Below, one piece after another: positions 1 through 5,000 of a stretch of 6,200 bases of DNA (its first letter is position 1; each line of letters opens with the position of its first letter). The notes beneath the pieces are model-generated. The model ran no database searches. It was given only the letters and a program-made list of their open reading frames with translations, and was not told the DNA's origin. Position numbers and translations under genes: made by a program. Origin of the DNA: Parvibaculum sp. (GTDB lineage Bacteria > Pseudomonadota > Alphaproteobacteria > Parvibaculales > Parvibaculaceae); the NCBI GenBank assembly GCA_020062605.1, contig JAGUWA010000203.1:1-6200 (forward strand), in the 5' to 3' direction.

Positions 1-1
1 A

Positions 2-709
2 ATCGACTTGAACGTGCTCGGGCTTAGGGACGGCCAGCGCGCGCTCGACCTCGGTTGCGGCGCGGGACGGCATGTCCATGCCATGTACTACCACGCGCAG
101 TGCCATGTGGTTGGGCTCGACCTCGGCTTCGAGGACGTGCGCCGGACGCGCGACGGCTTCGGCTCCTGTCCCGACATGGACCCGGAGACGAAGCGTTCCT
201 TCTCGCTGACCGTGGGCAACGCGCTCTCGCTCCCCTTCCCGGATGCAAGCTTCGACAAGGTGCTGTGTTCGGAAGTGCTGGAGCACATTCCCGACTACAA
301 GCAGGCGGTTGCCGAGATCGACCGCATCCTGAAGCCGGGCGGCACCTTCGCCGTCAGTGTGCCCCGTTTCTGGCCGGAACGGGTCTGCTGGGCGCTTTCG
401 GACGACTATCACAACGAACCGGGCGGCCATGTGCGTATCTTCCGCGAAAGCGAATTGAAGGGCGCGGTCCAGGATCGCGGTCTCTCCTTCTTCCACAAGC
501 ATTTCGCGCACGGGCTTCATTCGCCATACTGGTGGCTCAAATGCGCCGTCGGCGTGAAACGCGAGGATGTGAAAATCGTCAATCTCTACAAGCGTTTCCT
601 CGAGTGGGATATCCTTCAAGGGCCGTGGCTGACGCGCGCGCTCGAAAAAATTGCGGGTCCGCTGATGGGCAAGAGCGTCGTTCTCTACTTCACCAAGGGA
701 GCGGCGTGA
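2..709 (+). CDS. Class I SAM-dependent methyltransferase (5' end outside window)
   Basis: Transfers a methyl group from S-adenosylmethionine to an unidentified acceptor; predicted cytosolic. Numbering from the TTG at position 8, the glycine-rich SAM motif ALDLGCGAGRH lies at residues 12-22, an acidic strand-2 end (VVGLDL, D38) at 34-39, and the UbiE/Methyltransf_11-type block NALSLPFPDASFDKVLCSEVLEHI at about 71-94, followed by LKPGG at 108-112. The reading frame is open to the left edge (Ile-Asp precede the TTG), and the SAM fold begins almost at once, so the true start is probably a few codons outside the window and TTG 8 is doubtful. The C-terminal third (about 115-233) is not the compact UbiE tail and probably shapes the acceptor site. 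The stop lies 4 bases before the next gene's ATG, implying co-transcription with the toroid protein. The fold is near certain; the substrate is unknown. Confidence 0.88.
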   Translation: MDLNVLGLRDGQRALDLGCGAGRHVHAMYYHAQCHVVGLDLGFEDVRRTRDGFGSCPDMDPETKRSFSLTVGNALSLPFPDASFDKVLCSEVLEHIPDYKQAVAEIDRILKPGGTFAVSVPRFWPERVCWALSDDYHNEPGGHVRIFRESELKGAVQDRGLSFFHKHFAHGLHSPYWWLKCAVGVKREDVKIVNLYKRFLEWDILQGPWLTRALEKIAGPLMGKSVVLYFTKGAA

Positions 710-713
710 ACGC

Positions 714-1799
714 ATGACGCATCTTACCTGGGGCGACCGGCCGCCTGAAAATTTCTTCGACGGTTCCTGCGCGCGCATTCTCGAACTGCAGCGCGATAAT
801 GGCGCGATCCCCTGGTATGACGGCGGCGTGATCGACCCGTGGAACCACACGGAAGCTGCGATGGGGCTGACCGTGCTCGGCGAAATCGGCCATGCGCGTC
901 GCGCCTTTCAATATCTTGCCGACACGCAACTCAAGGACGGCTCCTGGTGGGGCCAGCTCGGCGCGGCGGTCCCCTTCGACGAGGAGGAGCAGCGCTTTAC
1001 CGGCGACGAGGCCGATGCCGGCCATCCCGTTCGCGACACAAATTTCGCCGCCTATATCGCGACCGGCGCCTGGCACCATTATCTCGTGACGCGCGACCGC
1101 AAATGGCTCGGCGAAATCTGGCCGCATGTCGAGGCGGCGATGGGCTTCGTGCTCGCGCATCAGAGCAGCCATGGCGACATCCGCTGGGCCGCGAACGATC
1201 CGCATACGCCCGAAGACGATGCGCTCATTACCGGCTCCTCATCAATCTACAAAAGCATCGAATGCGCCGCGCACATTGCGCGCGAGCTCGGGCACCCCTC
1301 GCGCGACTGGATGGTGGCGCGCGCGCGGCTTGGCGAGGCACTGCGCGACAAGCCGCATCGCTTCGACCGGACATGGGAACCCAAGGACCGCTACTCGATG
1401 GACTGGTACTACCCGGTCCTCGCGGGCGTAGTGACCGGCGAGGCGGCGCGCAAACGCCTCGCCTGGAAATGGGACATTTTCGTTGCCGAGGGCAAGGGCT
1501 GCCGTTGCGTGATGGACCAGCCCTGGGTGACGGTCGCCGAAAGCGCGGAACTCACTATGGCGCTCCTCGTCGCCGGCCAGCGCAAACAGGCAGAGGCCAT
1601 GCTCTCCTGGCAGCATCAATGGCGTGCCGATTGCGGCGCTTACTGGATGGGCTATCAGTTCGCCGACGAAGTCGCATGGCCGGCCGAAAAGCCCGCATGG
1701 ACGGCCGCCGCCGTGATCCTCGCGACCGATGCGATCACCGGCATGACGCCCGCCGCGCATCTCTTCGCCGAACGCACGCTAGCCGAGGCGGCGGAGTAG
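714..1799 (+). CDS. Alpha/alpha-toroid protein, 'prenyltransferase'-like, function unknown
   Basis: A 361-residue protein that looks like an (alpha/alpha)6 toroid, the fold shared by terpene cyclases, protein prenyltransferases and glucoamylase-type glycosidases. Visible helical-pair repeats include ELQRDNGAIPW (24-34), DPWNHTEAAMGL (41-52), LKDGSWW (73-79), RDTNFAAYIATGAWHHYLVTRD (107-128), GDIRWA (154-159), TGSSSIYKSIECA (173-185) and the C-terminal WPAEKPAWTAAAVILATDAI block (322-341). The QxxDGxxxW-like repeats are why relatives are named prenyltransferase, but I see no DDxxD prenyl-diphosphate motif. The GAWHHYL and GxIxWA blocks look at least as much like a carbohydrate-active toroid. 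No signal peptide or membrane segment is seen. ATG 714 has a Shine-Dalgarno-like AAGGGAG at 695-701 and lies 4 bases after the upstream methyltransferase, so the two are probably one operon. The last 21 bp overlap the convergent methyltransferase gene. Enzyme activity is not established; it could be a cyclase, a glycosidase or a binding protein. Confidence 0.8.
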   Translation: MTHLTWGDRPPENFFDGSCARILELQRDNGAIPWYDGGVIDPWNHTEAAMGLTVLGEIGHARRAFQYLADTQLKDGSWWGQLGAAVPFDEEEQRFTGDEADAGHPVRDTNFAAYIATGAWHHYLVTRDRKWLGEIWPHVEAAMGFVLAHQSSHGDIRWAANDPHTPEDDALITGSSSIYKSIECAAHIARELGHPSRDWMVARARLGEALRDKPHRFDRTWEPKDRYSMDWYYPVLAGVVTGEAARKRLAWKWDIFVAEGKGCRCVMDQPWVTVAESAELTMALLVAGQRKQAEAMLSWQHQWRADCGAYWMGYQFADEVAWPAEKPAWTAAAVILATDAITGMTPAAHLFAERTLAEAAE

Positions 1800-2393
1800 T
1801 CTCAGGCTCTTCACTGCCTTCTCTTCCGCGAAGAGATTGGACGCGAGCGCCATCTTGTAGATTTCGTAAGGCGGGCGGCCGCCATCCTTCGGGTCCGGAA
1901 AGACGTCGTGGATCGCCAGAATGCCGCCCGGCATGACGCGCGGCGCCCAGAGACGGTAGTCGGTGAGGGCCGGTTCCATGCCGTGACCGCCATCGATGAA
2001 GACCATGGCGAGCGGCGTCGCCCAGCCTTTCGACACAACCTCAGACGGCGCGACGAGCGGCACCACCGTATCTTCGAGCCTCGCCATGCGCAGGGTCCGG
2101 CGGAAGAGCGGAAACGTATTGAGCCGGTCCGTCTCCGCGTCGTAGAGCGCCTCGTCGTGATGCTCCCAGCCCTTCTGGTTTTCTTCCGAGCCATAGTGAT
2201 GGTCGAGCGCGTAGAGGACGGCGCCGTTCCGCTGGCAGGCGACGCCGATATAGACGGTCGACTTGCCGCAATAGGAGCCGATTTCAAGCACGGGGCCCCT
2301 GCGCGACGCCTCGAGCGCCGCGTCGTGCAACGCCCGGCCCTCTTCCCGGTCCATGAAGCCCTTGATGCTCTCGATATCGATTGGAAGGTCCAC
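1779..2393 (-). CDS. Class I SAM methyltransferase, Methyltransf_24/TylF-CmcI-like
   Basis: A 204-residue predicted SAM-dependent methyltransferase of the small Methyltransf_24 kind, related to macrocin O-methyltransferase and CmcI-type enzymes. Motif I is VLEIGSYCGKST (35-46). A second-strand acidic residue is D64 (LYALDHHYG, 60-68). The strand-4 motif VFIDGGHG lies at 131-138, and GGILAIHDVFPDP at 156-168 carries the HD pair (162-163) that together with D134 resembles the metal/acceptor site of this family. The start is GTG at 2391-2393, chosen because a GAGAGG Shine-Dalgarno sits 6 bases upstream; the frame stays open further upstream but no better start is seen. It runs opposite to the toroid gene, overlapping its 3' end by 21 bp, and has its own divergent upstream region shared with the CheZ-like gene. 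Acceptor unknown; proximity suggests the same pathway as its neighbours, which is inference. Confidence 0.88.
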   Translation of the reverse strand: MDLPIDIESIKGFMDREEGRALHDAALEASRRGPVLEIGSYCGKSTVYIGVACQRNGAVLYALDHHYGSEENQKGWEHHDEALYDAETDRLNTFPLFRRTLRMARLEDTVVPLVAPSEVVSKGWATPLAMVFIDGGHGMEPALTDYRLWAPRVMPGGILAIHDVFPDPKDGGRPPYEIYKMALASNLFAEEKAVKSLRLLRRLG

Positions 2394-2399
2394 CGCGCG

Positions 2400-2405
2400 C
2401 CTCTC
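2400..2405 (-). promoter_or_regulatory. Ribosome-binding site GAGAGG fixing a GTG start
   Basis: Read on the minus strand, GAGAGG is followed by a six-base spacer (CGCGCG) and then GTG at 2393-2391. Because the reading frame is open well upstream of this point, this site is the main reason for placing the methyltransferase start here. Confidence 0.6.
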
Positions 2406-2494
2406 GCCAGGAAATGAGCCGTTTCCCTCGCATGTCCGGGGCGAGACGGCAAGCGGGTTAACGCCCTCTCAACCAATGGGAAACGAATGGCGGG

Positions 2495-2500
2495 GATAAT
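2495..2500 (+). promoter_or_regulatory. Candidate -10 element (GATAAT) for the CheZ-like gene
   Basis: GATAAT matches five of six bases of the sigma-70 -10 consensus in the 135-bp divergent gap between the methyltransferase and the CheZ-like gene. No good -35 is seen 16-18 bases upstream (the sequence there is around AACCAAT). If used, transcription would begin near 2507, leaving about 22 bases of leader before ATG 2529 and excluding the upstream ATGs at 2487 and 2499 as starts. Confidence 0.3.
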
Positions 2501-2528
2501 GGCGGCTTGCCGAACCCCGGAGCCCCCG

Positions 2529-3116
2529 ATGAGCGACGCCGCACGCAAGGTTGAACAGGACGAGTATGAGACCATAAGGGAGGCTGTCTGCGCGACACCG
2601 CGTGGCCGCTGGTTCCTTGAGGAATATGCCCGCCGCAACCGCAGCAGCGACACGGACGAGGTGATTTCGACAATCGGCAGGCTCTACGACCTCGCACGGA
2701 AAACGGCGGCGGATGCCCGCTTCGGCTTCCTCTATCACGACATGCAGCAGATGCGCCGGGCAATGGACGAAACGCGACAGGCGATTGCCGCCGTGAAGCC
2801 CGGCGACCGGCACAATCGCGCGGAGACGGAACCGGATGACCTGGCCGCCGTCGCAGAAGCCGCCGAACGCGCGGCAGGCGACATCGCGAAGGCCGCGGAG
2901 AGATTGCAGGAGATCGGCGAGACGCTGCGCGCCGCGGGCGCCGATGCCGATCTCTGCGACGAAATCGAACACCATGCGACCGGCATTTTCATGGCCTCGG
3001 CCTATCACGAGATGACAGGCAAGCGCATCGCCCTCATCGTCGAGGCGCTTGGCGAAATGGAAAACCATATCGCCCGAGTGATAGCCCGTTGGGAAGAAGA
3101 AGCGGCGAAAGCCTGA
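2529..3116 (+). CDS. CheZ-like protein with altered phosphatase motif
   Basis: A 195-residue, mostly helical cytosolic protein. The N-terminal block ATPRGRWFLEEYARRNRSSDT (22-42) is one I associate with alphaproteobacterial proteins annotated as CheZ-like. A long charged, Ala-rich helical region follows (about 70-145). The C-terminal helix IFMASAYHEMTGKRIALIVEAL (153-174) aligns with the CheZ motif FQDLTGQ. CheZ dephosphorylates CheY-P using Asp143 and Gln147 in E. coli; the equivalents here are Glu161 and Lys165, so ordinary phosphatase chemistry is doubtful. ATG 2529 was chosen over the longer in-frame start at 2487 because GGAG (2519-2522) lies six bases upstream and a possible -10 lies between the two. 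No chemotaxis or flagellar gene is in the window. It could bind a response regulator without hydrolysing it, or be an unrelated helical-bundle protein. The role is an inference from motif similarity. Confidence 0.6.
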   Translation: MSDAARKVEQDEYETIREAVCATPRGRWFLEEYARRNRSSDTDEVISTIGRLYDLARKTAADARFGFLYHDMQQMRRAMDETRQAIAAVKPGDRHNRAETEPDDLAAVAEAAERAAGDIAKAAERLQEIGETLRAAGADADLCDEIEHHATGIFMASAYHEMTGKRIALIVEALGEMENHIARVIARWEEEAAKA

Positions 3117-3130
3117 CCTCGCGCCGTCAG
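3113..3130. terminator. Weak inverted repeat between convergent stops
   Basis: CTGAC (3113-3117) and GTCAG (3126-3130) form a five-pair stem with an eight-base loop that contains the whole 10-bp gap between the CheZ-like gene and the histidine phosphatase gene. Each arm includes bases of one stop codon. There is no clear T tract on the plus side, and only a moderately T-rich stretch follows on the minus side. It may be a weak bidirectional terminator or simply the result of two TGA stops facing each other. Confidence 0.2.
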
Positions 3131-3729
3131 CTGCCCGTTTCGTGATTGATGCAGCCGACGCTCCACTGGGACACGCCATCCACGATCCGGTGACCGAGCC
3201 GCGTGACCGAGAGCGGCGCGACCTCGATGCGGAGCGCCGTGCCGAGATCGATGTCGAGCGCAAGGGCGATGGCCGCGCGTATGACATTTGCGTGCGCAAT
3301 GGAGACCAGGGTGTGCCCGGCGTAGTGATCGGTCAGCCGCTGCACCCCCTCATAGACACGCGTTGCAAGATCGAAAAAGGTCTCGCCCTCGGGCGGCTGT
3401 ATATCGACCGGGTTCGACCAGTCGAGTGTCCGGTTCGCGGCGAAGACGTCGTTGAAGCTGCGCCCTTGCCAGAGCCCGTAATTCTGGTCGTTGAAGGCGG
3501 CAACGGCGATGGGATCGACGCCATCCTTGAGCGCAAGAGCGGTCGCCCGCGCACGGACGAGCGGCGAGGACAGCCAGACGGCGGTCGCAGGCAGGCGCCG
3601 CGAAATGGCGTTGGCGTGCGAGGGATCGACGGGTTCGGGCGCGACGTCGATCTGACCGTAGTAGCGGTTCTCCTGCCCCTGCACCGGCGCATGACGTATC
3701 CATATCCACTCCGTGCGCGTGCCGCTCAT
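3127..3729 (-). CDS. Histidine phosphatase family protein (CobC/PGM-like)
   Basis: A 200-residue cytosolic member of the histidine phosphatase superfamily, which hydrolyses phosphoesters through a phosphohistidine. The catalytic motif is IRHAPV (R12, H13), with Ala replacing the usual Gly of RHG. SSPLVRARATA (54-64) supplies the second phosphate-pocket arginine. FNDQNYGLWQGR (79-90) is the acid-loop motif, in which D81 falls where Glu is usual and Q88 replaces the Glu of WEG. PPEGETFFDLATRV (112-125) matches the common GGES block, and VSIAHANVIR (142-151) carries the second histidine, H146. Length fits alpha-ribazole phosphatase (CobC)-type enzymes, but no other cobalamin gene is present, so the substrate is open. 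Its ATG overlaps the corA stop codon as ATGA, so translation is probably coupled to corA. The 3' end converges on the CheZ-like gene 10 bp away. Confidence 0.85.
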   Translation of the reverse strand: MSGTRTEWIWIRHAPVQGQENRYYGQIDVAPEPVDPSHANAISRRLPATAVWLSSPLVRARATALALKDGVDPIAVAAFNDQNYGLWQGRSFNDVFAANRTLDWSNPVDIQPPEGETFFDLATRVYEGVQRLTDHYAGHTLVSIAHANVIRAAIALALDIDLGTALRIEVAPLSVTRLGHRIVDGVSQWSVGCINHETGS

Positions 3730-4691
3730 AGCCAGCCGCGATACTTGAAAAACACGTAGGGCAGGATCGCGAACACCACCATGAGGCCGAGCGATAGGGG
3801 ATAGCCGTAGGTCCAGGAAAGCTCCGGCATGAACTCGAAATTCATGCCGTAGATGCTGGCAATAAGCGTCGGCGGCAGGAACACGACCGCAGCAACGGAG
3901 AAAATCTTGATGATGCTCGTCTGCTCGTTGTTGATGAGCCCGAGCGTCGCATCGAGCGTGAAGCTGATATTGTTGGCGAGAAAACTTGCGTGGTCGCTGA
4001 GCGAAGAAATGTCGCCGGCGATGGTCTTGAAACCGCGCTCCATCGCCTTGGGCAATCTCTCTTCGCTGGGCCGCGCAACGAAGCTGACGAGACGGCCGAA
4101 ACTGACGAGGCTTTCACGCGCCTGCGATGTAAGCGCATAACCGCGCCCGATGCGGGACAGAATGATATTGTAGTCTCTCTTGGGCCGCACCTCATGGGCA
4201 AACACTTCCCGGGAAAGCGTGTCGATGTCGCCCTGCACGCGCTCCAGAATGTCGGCAACACGATCGACGATCGCATCGAGGAGCCCGGCAAGCACTTCTT
4301 CTCCCGTAGCGCAGGGCATCACATGGCGCTGGCTCTGCGCTGCATAGAGCTTGAACGGCGTCGGCTCGGCGTAGCGCAATGTCACGAGCCTGTGCCCCGC
4401 CAGGACGAAGGTGACGGGCACGCTAACCGGGTTCGGCGTGTCGGCTTGCGTGATCATCATTGCCGTCATGTAGAGCGCGTTTTCCTCATGATAGAGGCGG
4501 CTCGACATCTCGATTTCCTGCATATCCTCCTCGGTCGGCACATCGAGCCCGAGCGCTTCGTCGAGAAAGGCCAGGTCGCTATCGGAGGGGGAAACCACGT
4601 CGACCCAGACGGTGCCATCGGGTATGAGACCGCCCGTGGCGATCCCTGCGGGCTTCAGCATCCCGTTCGAGGGAACATAGGCTGTTATCAT
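3726..4691 (-). CDS. corA: CorA-type magnesium/cobalt transport protein
   Basis: A 321-residue inner-membrane Mg2+ channel of the CorA family; members work as homopentamers and can also carry Co2+ and Ni2+. The cytoplasmic domain fills about residues 1-255, with the family-typical block PTEEDMQEIEMSSRLYHEENA near 52-72. TM1 covers about 262-281 and ends in the signature YGMNF (GMN at 282-284), followed by the periplasmic loop with MPEL (288-291). TM2 covers about 295-315 and ends in a short basic tail, KYRGWL. The frame stays open upstream to a TTG near 4931, but ATG 4691 gives the normal family length and the residues further upstream do not resemble CorA. A purine-rich GGAAG lies about 12 bases upstream. 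The last four bases overlap the next gene as ATGA. The histidine phosphatase downstream is probably co-transcribed. Confidence 0.93.
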   Translation of the reverse strand: MITAYVPSNGMLKPAGIATGGLIPDGTVWVDVVSPSDSDLAFLDEALGLDVPTEEDMQEIEMSSRLYHEENALYMTAMMITQADTPNPVSVPVTFVLAGHRLVTLRYAEPTPFKLYAAQSQRHVMPCATGEEVLAGLLDAIVDRVADILERVQGDIDTLSREVFAHEVRPKRDYNIILSRIGRGYALTSQARESLVSFGRLVSFVARPSEERLPKAMERGFKTIAGDISSLSDHASFLANNISFTLDATLGLINNEQTSIIKIFSVAAVVFLPPTLIASIYGMNFEFMPELSWTYGYPLSLGLMVVFAILPYVFFKYRGWL

Positions 4692-4724
4692 CGAATCTGC
4701 CGCTTCCGCTGGTTTAATGCGGCG

Positions 4725-4753
4725 ATGATGCCTGCACGGCGCGTGCGGGACAA
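4725..4753 (-). promoter_or_regulatory. Candidate corA promoter
   Basis: Read on the minus strand, TTGTCC (4753-4748) and CATCAT (4730-4725) are 17 bases apart and each matches four of six consensus bases. Transcription would begin near 4718, giving a leader of roughly 27 bases before ATG 4691. The spacer contains a small palindrome, GCACG-GCG-CGTGC (4734-4746), which could be an operator. No Mg2+-sensing leader of the long mgtA kind would fit in this short leader. Confidence 0.3.
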
Positions 4754-4821
4754 TCCGTTCCGGCGCGGGATGCGGCAATTCATTCCGAGCTAATTCCTTG
4801 ACATTTCGGGAGAAAAGCCTC

Positions 4822-4944
4822 ATGTCACACGCAATCGTTCGCGTGTGCGCGCTTTGCGCTGCCCCTTGGCACCGCCTGACCCCCGGACGATTCGACCCCT
4901 TCCCGATTCCAAGCGCGTTGGAACGCGGCAAGACCCCGCGTTAA
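4822..4944 (+). CDS. Possible 40-residue small ORF upstream of rhlE
   Basis: The ORF starts ATG TCA CAC and ends at TAA 4942-4944, encoding 40 residues beginning MSHAIVRVCALCAAPWHRL and ending ALERGKTPR. In its favour, GGGAG (4808-4812) sits nine bases upstream of the ATG and a TTGACA lies at 4798-4803. Against it, the product is short and resembles no family I know, the start overlaps an inverted repeat, and a transcript driven by that TTGACA would begin around or after the ATG. If real, it could be a leader peptide whose translation alters the hairpins ahead of rhlE. Its stop falls exactly at the end of the 4922-4942 hairpin. Confidence 0.2.
   Translation: MSHAIVRVCALCAAPWHRLTPGRFDPFPIPSALERGKTPR
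4826..4847. repeat. Inverted repeat CACACGC / GCGTGTG
   Basis: A perfect seven-base inverted repeat (4826-4832 and 4841-4847) with an eight-base loop AATCGTTC. It lies just inside the start of the candidate small ORF and is not followed by a T tract on either strand, so it is not a standard terminator. It could be a protein-binding site or an RNA hairpin. Confidence 0.45.
4914..4942 (+). promoter_or_regulatory. Three-arm repeat with two exclusive pairings
   Basis: CGCGTT (4914-4919), AACGCG (4922-4927) and CGCGTT (4937-4942) lie in series. The middle arm is complementary to both outer arms. With the right arm it makes a clean 7-bp stem (AACGCGG 4922-4928, CCGCGTT 4936-4942) with a seven-base loop. 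With the left arm it forms a near-palindrome with only two central bases, which suits a dimeric DNA-binding protein better than an RNA hairpin. It lies 59 bases before the rhlE start. Confidence 0.4.
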
Positions 4945-4945
4945 A

Positions 4946-4969
4946 GCGCCGGCCATTGTGGCCGGGCGC
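4946..4969 (+). promoter_or_regulatory. Strong GC-rich hairpin in the rhlE leader
   Basis: GCGCCGGCC (4946-4954) pairs with GGCCGGGCGC (4960-4969), nine base pairs with one bulged base and a five-base loop ATTGT. No T tract follows on the plus strand, and on the minus strand only TTT follows, so it is a poor intrinsic terminator. It sits 31 bases before ATG 5001 and would be part of the rhlE leader if transcription starts upstream. Confidence 0.4.
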
Positions 4970-4980
4970 ACGACGTTTGA

Positions 4981-4994
4981 CTTGAAAGATCAAG
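4981..4994 (+). promoter_or_regulatory. Hairpin touching the rhlE ribosome-binding site
   Basis: CTTGA (4981-4985) and TCAAG (4990-4994) form a five-base-pair stem with the tetraloop AAGA. The best Shine-Dalgarno candidate for rhlE, AAGAG at 4992-4996, shares three bases with the right arm. The spacing to ATG 5001 is only four bases. The stem is short and AU-containing, so it would open easily. Confidence 0.35.
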
Positions 4995-5000
4995 AGTAGA

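Larger units (their letters stand above)
4692..5000. other. 309-bp divergent intergenic region between corA and rhlE
   Basis: No established gene lies here. The corA-proximal half holds a possible minus-strand promoter. The middle has a plus-strand TTGACA (4798-4803) without a convincing -10, followed by a 40-codon ORF with a good ribosome-binding site. The rhlE-proximal half is dense in inverted repeats (4826-4847, 4914-4942, 4946-4969, 4981-4994). The region must contain start signals for both flanking genes, and the rhlE leader looks structured. Confidence 0.7.

Noticed and set aside
839..1936. Long plus-strand ORF of 365 codons overlapping the toroid gene in another frame
   Set aside because: The translation is Arg/Ala/Pro-rich low-complexity typical of GC-rich shadow frames, whereas the 714-1799 frame has recognisable family motifs.
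1811..2653. Minus-strand ORF of 280 codons overlapping the Methyltransf_24 gene
   Set aside because: Ser/Arg/Ala-rich translation with no domain; the overlapping frame at 1779-2393 has clear SAM-binding motifs and a good ribosome-binding site.
2469..3299. Minus-strand ORF of 276 codons opposite the CheZ-like gene
   Set aside because: Arg/Ser-rich N terminus and no recognisable family; the plus-strand frame has the conserved GRWFLEEYARRNR block and CheZ-like C terminus.
4797..4825. Heat-shock (RpoH-like) promoter CTTGAC ... CCTCATGT
   Set aside because: The -10 half is a poor match and I cannot tell it apart from chance or from a sigma-70 -35 alone.
4692..4931. N-terminal extension of CorA by 80 residues from a TTG start
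   Set aside because: It would make CorA longer than usual, the added residues do not resemble the family, and ATG 4691 gives the normal length.
4946..4969. Intrinsic terminator for a transcript entering rhlE or leaving toward corA
   Set aside because: The GC-rich stem is strong but no T tract of useful length follows on either strand.
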